Below are positions 39,201 to 52,092 of a stretch of DNA of 64,000 nt, piece after piece. Below the pieces are notes generated by a model, which did not search any database, was not told the origin of the DNA, and worked only from the letters and a program-made list of their open reading frames with translations. The number at the start of each line of letters is the position of its first letter. The first letter of the stretch is position 1. Position numbers and translations under genes: made by a program. This DNA comes from Mesaphorura yosii (lineage: Eukaryota > Arthropoda > Collembola > Poduromorpha > Tullbergiidae): positions 1-64,000 of the forward strand of contig WIXG01000270.1 in assembly GCA_009869945.1 (NCBI GenBank), read 5' to 3'.

Positions 39201-40419
39201 ACTACATGATACGTTACAACACGCCGGTGTCCGGCGATTACTCGGTGGTCGAAAGTCAGACTGAGCACACAATAATCGGTGGGTTGTCTCCCTACACGAC
39301 GTACGAGTTTGTTGTCGGCTACCAGTCGGCAGGGTTCGCGGCCCCGTTCTCGCGAAAAATAGAAGCGATGACCATGGAAGGAAGTAAGCTCAAATGCTAC
39401 GAAATTAATGTGCGAGTGTTGCTTTGCTTTATACTTTATTAAACTCAATTCGTCATTTAGAGCCGGGCCCGCCCACCTCGCCTTCGTATCAAGTGCTGAA
39501 CAAAACCTCGATCCAAGTCACGTGGAAGGAGCCTCCTAAACCAAACGGCAAGATCCTCAGATACGTCATCGAATTTACCAACACAACTGGCACCGTGAAA
39601 TTCTTCGAGTCGAGTGGGACCACTCTGACTTACGTCATCACGAGCCTCCAGCCGAACACGGAGTACTCGTTCAGAGTGGCTGCCGTGACCAGTGCGGGCT
39701 CCGGGGCATTCTCCGCCACAGTCAACCCGAAGATTTTCAGCAACGCGGCGGACAGGTCGGAGAACAGCGGAATGGTGCAAGACAGTCCTGGTACGGGCTC
39801 CGGCAATTTCTTCCCAGGCACTTCTCCGCAGCAATTGGGTAAGAACTAATTAAAAAGTAGAATGCGTCATGAATTAATGTGCCATCTTTCTTGCCTTTAA
39901 ACAGGTTTAATATTTGGGACTGTCTTGGGATTAATAAGCATCTTAATTTGTTCTGCGATCCTCATTTGGAGAAATCGCTGCTTCGCAATGATCACCAGAA
40001 GTAAGTTTTAAGTCAGCTTAACCATTGTGTCATCAATCGTTGATGGTGGGGTTAATTCTTCGTGCAGCCTCATATTCGAACGACCGAAGCGCCGTGGGGA
40101 AAGATACTGTCGACAGTGCCACGATCGAGATGAAGGTCTTTGGCCCCATGGGCGACGTTCTGGACACGAAGGGGCGTCACGCGAACGGTGCCATACACGA
40201 AGTCTGCGAGCCGCTTTTAGACGACGGTGACGGGCGCGGAGGCGAGGTATCCCGAAATTGTAACGCTAACACAAATGCTGCCAGAAGAAGAGACGCTGAT
40301 CTAGAAAGCGGGCCCCGAGGTAAGTGTCTCACAAATCTCCCTCTCATCCGAGCTTGAACCGTTTTAATTTGAATAGAATTTAATTTAATTTGTTGATTTG
40401 TTACTCAGGAAATTCGTGA
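36240..40419 (+). CDS. protogenin/IGDCC-like Ig and fibronectin III receptor
   Basis: Single-pass surface receptor of the DCC/neogenin/protogenin group. Fifteen exons: 36240-36318, 36382-36666, 36740-36881, 36951-37019, 37098-37419, 37493-37889, 37963-38127, 38237-38434, 38514-38843, 38923-39079, 39148-39383, 39461-39838, 39905-40000, 40068-40319 and 40409-40419, giving 1038 residues. A signal peptide (FVCANFICILLVIAEA) leads. Four Ig domains follow (about 30-120, 122-215, 225-300, 302-395), each with the Cys/Trp/DxGxYxC pattern. Five FN3 domains follow (about 398-890). The membrane span is near 921-941 (FGTVLGLISILICSAILIW), and the tail is only about 95 residues. Four Ig plus five FN3 fits protogenin/IGDCC4; DCC/frazzled has six FN3, Ihog two. 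The short tail shows no DCC P1-P3 motif that I recognise. Ligand and role are unknown here. Confidence 0.85.
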
Positions 40420-41132
40420 TTGCCTGAAAGGCGAGGGTCAGCCGGGTTGGACTTCTTCTTAACCAAATGCGACTACGGGTGAATTTGAATTCTGCTTAGA
40501 ATTAAATTCGGAACTTTATGTTAGGCAAGATAACATAAAATATCCTAAACAGTACCTGAACAAAGTTTTAGCTTGTAACTGTCGTAACTTTAATAGCAAG
40601 AGTGTAAGCAGGTTTAATGTTTAAGCATGTGTGTGCCTTCTTCAAGGCGTTTAACAGTACAAACTTTGTAAAAAGAAACTGCTCACATTTACATTTACCG
40701 TACAGTGTAATACCGTAACGTAACAAACTCCTGCATCGTCTACCTCACGCACGCACTTCACACCAAACAACCAACCTTCGTCACTGGACTTTGTACGTAC
40801 ACACTCGACTCAGGGGAACTTTTAACAATCTTCTTTTTTACGTCCTAGAAAAATATTTAGCGTAGCGTTTAGTGTAGTCCAAGTACAATTTAGCATGTGT
40901 GTTTGACCACATTAATTTATTAAACTTGTAACGGCAACAGAGACATAGTGAAAGAAAGAATTATTATTGTTTTACATCTGCAACACGCTTTATTCAGTTA
41001 ACTCCATATTAGCTTTTCTTTTAACGGCTAGACGAAATTCATTCATAATACAAGAACATATGAAACACAAATTCTGTCACTCAAAATTAAGTTGTGCTGG
41101 CTTCCAGTCGGGCTGCCTTCGCGCTCCACCCT
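40420..41132. other. facing 3' UTRs of the protogenin-like and Pep-like genes
   Basis: A 713-base gap between convergent stop codons. ATTAAA at 40919-40924 (plus strand) could end the receptor mRNA. AATAAA at 40994-40989 (minus strand) could end the zinc-finger mRNA. There is no coding content. Confidence 0.5.
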
Positions 41133-44100
41133 TTAACAAGAGTTGGCCGATACGGAGTCATCCTCTTCCGCGTGCAGCTGAATCTCGTCCTCGTCCACCT
41201 CCTCCTTTACCATCCGCTCAATGCTCTCGGAGCCGTTTTCCTCCTCGTTCTCTTCCTCTTGCTCCTCCTGTCTCTCATCCTCCTCTTGCCCGGTCTCGTT
41301 CTTAACCTGTCCTTGATCGACGTCGACATCGTCGGAGTTGACGTTCCTCTCTCCCACCGTATCAGCGCCTTTGTTGGCGTCGGACTCGTCGGCGCCGCCG
41401 CCACTACCAGCCTCCGCCTTCTTTTCCTTCTCCTTAGCCTCACTGGCCAGCTTTCTCCTCTCAGCACGTCGAACACTTTGTCGGTACTCGTCGACAAGTT
41501 TTATGTGCCCGATGCTCATGCAGTGGCGTGCCTTCGTCTCGTCCGGACTATCCCGAATCGGCAGATAACGCGCGCACGCGTTGCAGAAGAAAACGGTTCG
41601 CTGTTCCATTAAATCCATTCCTAAGGGCAATATGTAAAAAGGCGAAGCAAATGAAAGTTAGCCCTAGTCTAATACACTGATCGCAATTTCAAAGGCTTCT
41701 CATAAATTAAGAATAGCTTACCGAGTTCTTCTTCGGTAAGATTCGTTCCCTTAATGATACACTCTCCCTTCGCCTCCCTCTCGCTGACCTCTTGCAGAGC
41801 GACGCGCTTGACGTGCTCGAGTGCAACCACGTGGTAAATGTATACTTTCCAAAATTTAAACTGAATGTTGCACACTTCGCATGTGCGATCGACAAGGGCC
41901 TTCAGTTTCTAGAAAGTTCGAGATAAAATCAGAGGTTAAATCCAGCTCCCAGTGACGTCAACAGCTGAAAAGTTGAGATTCTGTACTGCGGTCTGACTTA
42001 CGTTGTGGAGAGGCTGAGTCTCATGTAATTTTGGATCAGTTCGGAAATTCAGCTCACAGACCCTGCAATACGACGATGTGTCGGACAAGTCCTTCTTATC
42101 CTCCGTCTTTTCCAGTTCATTCTGCTCTTCACGCTGAGTCACTCTGAGCTGCCCCAACTTTTTCTTCATGCTTCCCACAACTTTGGTCATTTCGTTTGTG
42201 TGATGGTACGATTTCGTGTGGTAAACAAATTCCTGCAACGAAGAAATAAATTAATTGCGCTGAAAGTCGCTGGTGTAAATCGTCATTTACTTACGCGCAA
42301 AGTCACACAGCTCATGTCACAGTACGGGCAATACAATTTAAGCAGCATTTTGGCCTGGGCTGCCCGATCTTGGTCGCGCTGCCGCCGAGTTGCCTCGCCC
42401 TCGCCTTTCCCTTCGTCCTTGCTCGCAGTTTCTTCCTGCTTCGCTTTTCCATTGCTATTCTCATTTTCAGCGTCAGCACTCTTCACCGCTTCCTCGTTTC
42501 CTTCACCCTCAGCCTCATCTTCACCGTCGCCGGTGACTTCATCAACTATTGTGCTCCCGTCCTCCAAAACGTCCTTCTTCTTTTTAGCTTCGGTGGACCT
42601 TCGTGAGCCAATCAACAAACTCAAACACCGGAACGGATACCAGAATCCCGAACGCTGATTACAAGAACTTACTCGTCCTCCGGAATTGAAGCCCGCTTTC
42701 GTATCTTCCTATCTGTTCTTGAATCTTCATCCAACCTGCTACTGCCGCTGCTTCTTTTGTAGTCGCGTGAAGAAGACCCGTGGCCAGGAGCCCTGTAGGA
42801 CGACGAGGAGTGGTGATGGTCCTCGGGCGGGGCTCGACGGTACCTGCAAGCCAAGATCAAGTTTAAGATCATTCGTATTCGAATTAAGAGTCAGACGTCA
42901 AATTCCGAAACCAGGACACGGGAGATGCGAAAAGAAAGAAACTGATAAGACAGTAAGGAAGGATCTTCATGAAAGTTGAATCTACTTCTGTACTTCTTGC
43001 GATCAAAATCAATCAAATCGAAGGAAGAGGGTTACAGTTACCGCGACGAAGGTGATGTCGGCCGCACTTTCATTAACGGAGCAATGTGGTGGTGTGGTGG
43101 CGTGAGTGGAGGCGGCACTCGTCTGGCGCTCGCGGTTGCGCTTCTTCCAGGACTTCGTTCGTGATAATACTTGGAAGGAGCTACTTTTCCACTTCGGGAG
43201 TAATGTGAACTCGACGACGGGGCGGCGCCACTTCCCCGAGCGCTGTCGTGATGATAGTCCAGATGAGAGCTGCTGCTGTGTGGGTGGTAGCTGTGTCGAC
43301 GAGCGCTGCTGGACGCTCCACCGCCAGAAGAAGATAATCCAGCATACCGATGCGAGGACGAACTTGTTGTTGACAAATACTGTACATATGCATCATGGAT
43401 AATTTCGATTTAGTATGCAAATTAATGTTCACAGGCTGAAACGAAGGCTTGGTTAATGACAATTGACAATGTATGAGGGTTTACATGGCTTTTGGACGAG
43501 CTGTGAGTGCTGCTGTGGGGCTTCAACCCTTCGTGGTATCTCTCGCTGGTTGTTCCGTAGTACCGATCGCGGCTCCGGTCTACATGATGAGGTTCTGGTG
43601 ACGAGGAGACGAAACAACAAATGAATATTTTCTATTTTGAGTCTGGACAGTCTGGAGTGTTGTTGACGGCGATAATCTACTGAAATCGACTTTCAGTATG
43701 GAGCCAGATAACTCGATGGCTTCCGAGCTTCAAAGCTTCGTGATCAAAAAACAGCGGCTCGACTTGCTGTAAACTGGAGGGGCCAAACTCGCCAGACATT
43801 CGCCGTAAGAATCTTGTGCATTTCCCAATCAGTGATTATCCAACTCGAAGCATTTTGATGTGATTGTGGGTGGAGCGTAATAGGATTTTGGGCAGGGATA
43901 GGGTTAGAGTATAGGAATGCAGATGATAGGATACATGACGTGGAGCATCGTAAATTTCGTCAATGTCAATGTGAGGCCTAGAAAGTTTCAGTTTCTAGCT
44001 TTTGTGCTGTGCCTATGCGCACCACTTAATGCTGAGGTAAATGCTAAATGCTCGTTGAAAATTGAAATCGGAGGAGCGTGAGCCCATCCACAATTAAGGT

Positions 44101-44234
44101 GGCAAGTCATTCAACGAATGATTATACGCGAAATATTTATGGCTGATCATCTCGTTCTTATCGCAAGCTTCCTACTGCAACTTACCCCTCCTGTAATACG
44201 CCGACGACAATCTTTTCAGATCCTTGTGTGACAT
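41133..44234 (-). CDS. Pep/ZNF326-like nuclear zinc-finger protein
   Basis: Probable RNA/chromatin-associated zinc-finger protein. Exons: 44234-44186, 43594-43485, 43379-43042, 42843-42673, 42598-42295, 42232-42002, 41908-41722 and 41620-41133, giving 625 residues. The N-terminal third is Ser/His/Arg-rich and disordered. Four zinc fingers follow: YCPYCDM...HTKSYHH, YCRVCELNF...HETQPLH, TCEVCNIQF...HVVALEH, and FFCNACARYL...HCMSIGH. The tail is a long Glu/Asp-rich acidic stretch. The fourth finger, in the context LMEQRTVFFCNACARYLP, resembles Drosophila Protein on ecdysone puffs (Pep) and vertebrate ZNF326. That family binds hnRNP complexes and single-stranded nucleic acid. The family call is moderately sure and orthology is not. 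It is divergent from FAM76. Confidence 0.75.
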
Positions 44235-45175
44235 TTCTTCCTGCTGGGTCTGCCTCCGGCTTCAATTGATTGGAAACTTGGGTTAATCGCTGTTAACGCT
44301 GTAAGAAAATCAAGTCATTTATCAATGGATACCTTCAATAATAAGAATACTGCACTTCGCTAGCACTAAATTGACTAATTTGCCTTACCTTTACCTTTAT
44401 TTGCTGCTTCCTCCCAATGACGTCTCCTCCAGCACCTTCGCTCCTTCCAAGTTAGTTCTGTCACTAAGTTCGCTAACCAAAGTGCTCAACTTGCGATTGC
44501 AACTTTACTTTAAGAATAAACTTGGCTTGATTAACCACGCGCAACAAATTAGGATTGGCGTTTGGATTTGGTGCTTTGCTTGGGAGTCGATGCTGAAAAT
44601 GGTGATGCGGCTGCGTTGAGAGAAGCAAAGTGCCGCTTCCTCTGTTCTTGCCTTGTCTTCTTACGCCTGCCTGTGTGCTTCTCTTCTCGGCTCGCTGCTT
44701 GCTACCATCTATCCACCTTCCGTTGTAGGCTACGTCTTACTCGTACTCCGTTAGCTAAAGTCTATCGTAAGCAAAGTATCGTACAGACTCGGCAGTCGAG
44801 ACGGACTTTAGTCGGTAGCATTTGAAACGCAAATCTGTCGTCAATTTCTTCGAAATCAAACTTAATTTAAATCTCCGTTATTTATTAACTTACCTGTTTC
44901 AAAGTCTTTAACAGTTACCTTATTAAGTGTGTTCCGTCGCTAGTTGGGGGATACGTACAATTAATTTAATTGATTTAAGGTAAGTTGCAAATTATTAAGT
45001 TAGACTAGCATAATAAGCACAACTTAACTTAAATAACTTTTGAATTAATTCACAGCAGCTGTCCTTTGTGCTGTTCGATCTACTGATCTCGTTCTACTCG
45101 GCTGCGTGGGAAAAGAAGCAATCATCTTTCAGTGCTTAATTCTTCAGTGATTTCAGTGATATTGATATTGGAGTG
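44235..45175. promoter_or_regulatory. divergent promoter region between the Pep-like gene and FAM76
   Basis: A 941-base space between two divergent ATGs, with no recognised coding content. It must hold both 5' UTRs. The plus-strand frames around 44371-44825 have no splice or domain support. Confidence 0.4.
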
Positions 45176-46504
<1,329 letters not shown>

Positions 46505-46590
46505 ATTAATCAGTTAAAACTTAAATGAGTTAAGTTAGCTAAGCGTACTCTGTGTTGTACCCTGAATATTTTTAAATTGACGAAAGTATG

Positions 46591-46619
46591 AATAAAATAT
46601 CTCGCTGTATCGTAATAAA
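46591..46619 (+). terminator. two polyadenylation signals of FAM76
   Basis: AATAAA at 46591-46596 and again at 46614-46619, 87 and 110 bases after the FAM76 stop codon. The second lies about 57 bases short of the RpL13A stop codon on the opposite strand. Confidence 0.55.
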
Positions 46620-46675
46620 CTCACGGTATTAATTTGTTAATTCTTTCCATAAACAAACACTTTAATCAAGAGGAA

Positions 46676-47724
46676 TTAATAACCAAGCTTCTTAATAGTA
46701 TCATTGTATACTTTAGCCTGTTTCGCGATCTTCAATGAAGCCGTCTGGGTCAACTTCCTCTTCAGCTTGCGCTTCTTCTCGCGGACAGCATTCTTCATTC
46801 GTCGCTTGTTCTCCAGGGTCTTGACCACAGAGTGGTACTTCCAGCCAACTTCCTCCGCCAGGCGCCCCAGGTAGCAGTACTGCACGCAATGAAATGAAGC
46901 ACGTTTAGCCTTTGCTCATGCAACGGCACGGGATACGAGATTGGCACAGTCAACAAGCAGGCGCGCAGAAAACTGCCAAATGCACAAGATAATGCGTAAA
47001 ATTTGGTCTTACGTTGCGTCCCGGTTTCAGGCACATGATACGCATTGCCTGCGGAACAACCACGCGTCTCTTCTGGTCATACGGTGGAGGAATCCCTTCA
47101 AAGACCTTCATTCTCTTCAGAGCCTCCTTTCCTCTCTCGGTTCGGTGTGGCACCATTCCTGCCCAGACAAACGAATACATTTATCGTAAAATCAAAGGAA
47201 TCAGTTGTGTGCTCATGATCAAAAATGAGTTAATGACGATAATTTACCTCTAACTGTTCGCTTGAAGATTTCAGATGGAGCACGGTAATGAAATGGGCCA
47301 CGAGCTGGGTTCACATTGCATCTCTTGCGGAGGAACGCCAGATATTTAAGCTTGTTCCTACAAAACAACATCGAAGTGAATTAGAAAATGACAATCAATT
47401 TGACAACAGCGGCGAGTGATCCCGGTGACAGCTATTAATTGTGCCTTACGCTTTAGGCATCAAAGGAATAAGACAGAATGCTCACCTGTAAAAGTTTCCG
47501 GAGATGTTGATGAGTTCTGCCCGAAGTACGACCACTCTGTTTCCTTCCAGGACAGATTTAGCAACAGTTGCCGCGAGGCGACCCATCATGTGCCCGGCTC
47601 CATCGATCTTAATAGGCTGCGAACGAATATGACAGGAAAATTAACACCATTCCAGTTAACAGCGCGATTCGTGGGTACAATTCAACTCCTCATGTTGACT
47701 TACCTTGCTGGAGAGCCCCGACAT
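46676..47724 (-). CDS. RpL13A: 60S ribosomal protein L13A
   Basis: Universal uL13-family protein of the large ribosomal subunit. Five exons: 47724-47704, 47616-47486, 47357-47248, 47158-47013 and 46879-46676, giving 203 residues, the normal animal length. Signature blocks are visible: [83 protein letters not shown] and [15 protein letters not shown], followed by a basic C-terminal helix. The first exon codes only seven residues (MSGLSSK). An ATTAAA on the minus strand near 46662 may be the polyadenylation signal. The introns are short; I looked for the box C/D snoRNAs hosted in the mammalian gene and found none I would call. It is divergent from SCAR. Confidence 0.98.
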
Positions 47725-48476
47725 GGTTTTAACTTAATTTTTATCGCTAAAACACCAATCCTAATTAACAATTAACTTGTCACTAATCACAAAGTTAATT
47801 TCGACTCGAAATCTGTTCTCCGCTCGACCATCTACTATTCCACTATACACCGGCTAGGCTGTACCGTATGCGTGTGCACGAGAAATGGCTTCACTCACGA
47901 GAGCAGCAGCAAGCAGCATGGTCGCTCTCAGATTCGTGCATCTGCGCCATCATCCGTAGCTCTCCTGTCTCATCTCACTCACAGGCGGCGGCGGCGGCGG
48001 CGGTGGCGTTCGTTCGGCGGCTTGGCTGCTGCATTATGTACTGAGGTGTGGCAAAGAAGCGTACAAATGCCGTAGAATTGAATTTTATTGAGTCAAATGA
48101 GGATACATTTGGCAATTCACCCCTTTCCCGTTTCCCGAGTTCATCTCGTAAAATTACACAAGCCTCCCAGCGTATTTTATAAGCTGTTCCTGTTTACTAT
48201 GCAGAATCCAGGCATCGAACTTTGCAATTGTAATTGTCAAATATCGTGAATTAATTCATAAGTAATTTCGTAATTTGTGATTTAGATCGAGTTTTGTTTA
48301 ATAATCTTAACATTACTGCGAGTTCGTGCTTCATAATCGTATTTATAAACTGATCAATAATCAATAGAAGACAAGCTCAAGCAAGACGTCAAGACTTGAA
48401 GTGCCATATAATTGAAACTGCCGGACTGATTGCGATCGAAACTCAATCGAAGCTGGTCGATAACTGAAAAGTTGCG
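47725..48476. promoter_or_regulatory. divergent promoter region between RpL13A and SCAR
   Basis: A 752-base gap between divergent ATGs. It includes a (GGC)n run at 47984-48008. RpL13A and SCAR must both start within it unless they have upstream untranslated exons. No canonical TATA box was assigned. Confidence 0.4.
47984..48008. repeat. GGC trinucleotide repeat
   Basis: About eight tandem GGC units, the last one with a T change. It sits in noncoding DNA between RpL13A and SCAR, likely within a 5' UTR or promoter. Confidence 0.85.
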
Positions 48477-51025
48477 ATGCCGCTCCTGCTGAGAACTGTT
48501 GAACCAGTCCACGTAAGTCGTGGAACACTTCCGGAACGATTTCCTGTTCAGAATGACTTGGAGGCTGTTGCGAATGGGACGCTCTCCAACATCATCCGCC
48601 AACTGTCATCGCTGTCACACCACGCAGAAGAACTGTTTCTCGACCTGATCAAAGTTGGGAGCGAAATTGCGACCAGAGCGAGTAACCTCCAAGCTCGAAT
48701 CGACCGGCTTGCTGTTCGAGTTGGGGTGATTGACTCTGTACAAGATGAGTGTAAGTATTTGCAGCTAAAAAATGTGTATGCTTTCGCTTGTCACCGTTAA
48801 TTACGTTAATGACTATTTTAATTGTTCACAGCTTCCATGCAAGAAAGCCTGCACACCAAGCCGTTTTCTTCTTCACTCAATTTTAACCAGCAAGTTGTTT
48901 CTCGTCAGTCACTGCCACCGGCTATGGAGAAAAGGTTCAATTTGTGCGATAAACCTCCTCCACTGGACAAGCTTAATGTGTACCGAGACGATGGCAAAGA
49001 TGGGCTCAAATTTTACACGGATCCAAGCTACTTCTTTGATTTGTGGAGGCAGGAGATGCTGAAGGACACCGAGAGAGTGATCGATAAGAACAAGAAGGTA
49101 TTGTTGTCAAAATTAAAATTCAACTCTGTCGTAGTCGACAATTCCTGAGCAAAGGGAACTAGAGAACTTTCACTCAGGACTATCAGAACAGAATTTTACA
49201 GATGGCTGTAAAAATTGAAAATGAAGTAATTCTGTCTTTAAACATGCTGCCTAGTTGGAGGCTGAGGTTGGCGGACATTTGCTCTCTCTGTTCGGTTTTT
49301 TGTGCTAGATGCTAGAACTATAAATAATAATTAATCGTCTTTTCTTTCAATTAGTATCTAACAACAGTCTTTGTTAAATACACGCCTTTGACTTTCAGCC
49401 GCACAAATTGAAAAATGATGGACAAAATCGACACAAGAAGCGGGTACGCCCACCGCACAGTACGAGGGAAAGACAGCGGCACATGGCGATGGAGCAAGGT
49501 GAAGTCATCATGACTCCTCCCAATCAAGTAAGCAAAGTACAGTTACGTTGAAGGTTTTAGCTTCGAAGATTTGAATTAACCTTCCTTTTTTTTCTTAATT
49601 TGCAATTTTTCTTCAGAAAATGTCAAACTCGCCCATCGACAGCAGAGACAGCATGTCTGCGGGTGCCAGACGACCAGAGCAGTTCATCAGGACTCCGACG
49701 ATGGAATACGATGGCAATAATCATCAAATTGATTACAGGTGAGACGACTGCATGCGACTCGATATTAGCTCGCTATGAATTGATAAAATAGGTCTTCTGT
49801 CTTGTCCACTTTCGTAAAGCTCATAGTCGTCTTGTTCTCGTACAATTAATTTTGTAGTCCCGTTCCATAATCAGTTTCAGTTCAGTCTCGCATGTAGTTA
49901 TTGTGAATGTCACTGCCTGCAATTGCAATGTCTCGTTTCGTTGGCTTTTGCTAGATATAATTTGGGCACGACGGAGCAGTATCAGTATGAAATGCACCAA
50001 CGCAGTTACGCTAGCGAAGTTGACGATCAGCGTTACGGTAGTCCCAGCTACAATAGTAGAAACGCTAAAAGCATCGTGAATGGTTACCGACCGTCGCAAC
50101 CGCCGCCTGCGCCTCCGTCCACTGATTCGTATATGTAAGTGATGACCTGATGGAATGAACCCTGCTTTCGATGTAGCTAGATCTAAGTAGCAATCTTATC
50201 GTGCATTTATTCAGTGAAGTGAATGCAATGGGACGACGTTATGAACTTTTAGTTAATTGTTCTTGACTGAATCAATACTGTTCCGTCCATAATCAAACGA
50301 ATTCCTGTCCATAATTGCGTAGGCCCAATAATGGCGTTCAGAACAATGGTCCGCCGAACATGAACATGAGGATGTCGAATATGAGGCAGTCTCCAAGGGA
50401 CATGGTCAAAGTGTCACGCACGACGCTTCCTCCTCCGCCGCCCTTGCCAACAGAGGAAGACCCTGCGGTGGATCAGGGCAACATGTTTCCTCCGCCACTG
50501 GACGAGGAAAGCTATGAGCACCAGGCGCCGTGCATGTCGGTGCACGACGACTTGCCGCTCCCTCCGCCACCGGACATTCCAAACGATGACGTATTCTCGA
50601 ACCACAACATTGCGGCGCCACCTCCTCCACCACCGCCTCCAAGCGCTGGTGCAGCTGGCATGAACATTAACCAGCCGGTGTACAACGGCGAGATGAACAA
50701 GCCAAAACCAATGATACACAAACCCGCACCCGTCGTTCGAGATGGACGATCGGAGCTTCTGAAAGCAATACGAGACGGTAATCATCTTCTTTGTCTTTTA
50801 CGAAGCGTGTGTAATTATTGTAATTCTAATTCTGCTGTGGTGATTTACACAGGAATTGAATTGAGAAAGGTTGAGACCCGGAATGATGTGAGGGCCGATG
50901 AGAAACCCTCGAGCTATCACGATGTTGCTTCGATCCTGGCACGTCGCGTCGCAGTGGAAATGTCGGATAGTGACTCTGGGTCGAGCGACGACGACTCTGA
51001 CGCCTGGGACGAGACAAGTGCTTAG
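48477..51025 (+). CDS. SCAR: SCAR/WAVE actin nucleation-promoting factor
   Basis: Subunit of the WAVE regulatory complex, which activates Arp2/3 downstream of Rac. Seven exons: 48477-48750, 48832-49097, 49399-49527, 49617-49738, 49955-50134, 50323-50777 and 50853-51025, giving 532 residues. An N-terminal WAVE homology domain covers about 1-175 (MPLLLRTVEPVHVSRGTLP; LSSLSHHAEELFLDL; YFFDLWRQEML). A basic segment (KLKNDGQNRHKKRVRPP) follows, then a long Pro-rich region with PPPPP runs. The C-terminal VCA module has a WH2 motif (RSELLKAIRDGIELRKVE, about 464-482), a short connector, and the acidic end DSDAWDETSA with the Trp that contacts Arp2/3. All functional parts are present. AATAAA at 51080-51085 fits the 3' end. 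Confidence 0.97.
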
Positions 51026-51079
51026 GGCTTAAAGAAGACAAACATTAAGCTTACTACTGCTTGCGTTTTTTATGGCTTG

Positions 51080-51085
51080 AATAAA
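51080..51085 (+). terminator. polyadenylation signal of SCAR
   Basis: AATAAA 55 bases after the SCAR stop codon. The remaining gap to the next convergent stop codon is under 200 bases. Confidence 0.55.
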
Positions 51086-51264
51086 ACAAAAGTCTAGTTC
51101 TTATGCCTCATGTGAACCCTTTCTTCGACGCCTGATTGCGATTTTCATTCCTTTCGACGCCTAAAAGTAGTTGAGTTGAAAAGGAACTAGGAAATAAGAA
51201 GCTATAAATGTGTAAAAATCGGCAAAGTCCAAGAAAAAAACGAGCTGAGCAAAATTTAATCCGG

Positions 51265-52092
51265 CTAATTATCCGAGTCTGTTGTGAATTCCAGATTTTT
51301 TTGCTGCTGGCACAGTCTGCCTGCCGACTTCTCGAATCCGGGTAAACATTCGCACTGGAGTCCAAGTGATTCTAACGGGAAACTGATTTGTCCATCCGAG
51401 TCCTTCTGGAAGACGTCCACACAAGCGGCATTCGGGACGCAGGAACTCGAACAGACTCCTCCATCAAAAGAGACGCATCTCTCTAGTTCGCCGTCGTAAA
51501 ACTGGTCCAGGGCCCCAAACTGGCACTGGCAGGTGCCGTTCATGCACTTAACTTCCGATCGCTGTGGTCCGCAGCTCTTGGTGCCGTTGCCAGTGTCTGA
51601 CTGATCGCAAGATTCTCCGAACCGTTTTAGCTGCAGACAATGGCCTCCACCCACGTCTTCGACGAACCCGCTGGCGCAAGTGCACAGGTAAATTCCAGTT
51701 TCGCTGTCCCCGAGCTGCGGCCCAAACGGAGACTCCACAGTTTTGAGCCCGTTTCCATTGTCCACCACAGGCGCGAGAGGCAGGTAAGACGACAAAGGCA
51801 GGCATTCAGCATTCTTGACACAGTTTGACGCGCCTTTGCCTGGCTCGCAAAGGAAATTGACACGCGTCTGGCAAACTCTGGCTGGTTGGTTCCAGACGGA
51901 AGTGAACTGGTCGCACTCACAAAGGCTTGTGCTCGGATTGCAGACGAGATTCGAGGTTTTGTTGCAGTCCAGGTCGGATTTACACCTGCTGCCGAATCCT
52001 TCTTCAAAGACTGGGACCGAAGCCACGTTCTTCACATTAACGAATATGAAAAGAGAAATTAGCACGAGAACAATTTGGATTACGGCGCACAT
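51265..52092 (-). CDS. cysteine-rich EB/EGF-like secreted protein
   Basis: Intronless frame of 275 residues, starting at the ATG at 52092. A longer reading would need a TTG start. The N-terminus is a signal peptide (MCAVIQIVLVLISLFIFVN). The rest has spaced cysteine clusters resembling EB and EGF-like modules: CKSDLDCNKTSNLVCNPS, CECDQF, CVKNAECLPL, YLCTCASGFVED, VKCMNGTCQCQFG, CSSSCVPNAACVDVF and LQCECLPGFE. No membrane span or GPI tail was seen, so secretion is expected. The family is common in arthropods and nematodes but functions vary. I cannot name an ortholog. It is unusual here for having no intron; a retrocopied ancestor or intron loss are possibilities. It converges on SCAR. Confidence 0.8.
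   Translation of the reverse strand: MCAVIQIVLVLISLFIFVNVKNVASVPVFEEGFGSRCKSDLDCNKTSNLVCNPSTSLCECDQFTSVWNQPARVCQTRVNFLCEPGKGASNCVKNAECLPLSSYLPLAPVVDNGNGLKTVESPFGPQLGDSETGIYLCTCASGFVEDVGGGHCLQLKRFGESCDQSDTGNGTKSCGPQRSEVKCMNGTCQCQFGALDQFYDGELERCVSFDGGVCSSSCVPNAACVDVFQKDSDGQISFPLESLGLQCECLPGFEKSAGRLCQQQKNLEFTTDSDN

Noticed and set aside
46880-47703. Possible snoRNAs in RpL13A introns
   Set aside because: The mammalian gene hosts box C/D snoRNAs, but here no intron has both a good C box (RUGAUGA) and a D box (CUGA) at suitable spacing. The nearest match, in the third intron, has a mismatched C box.
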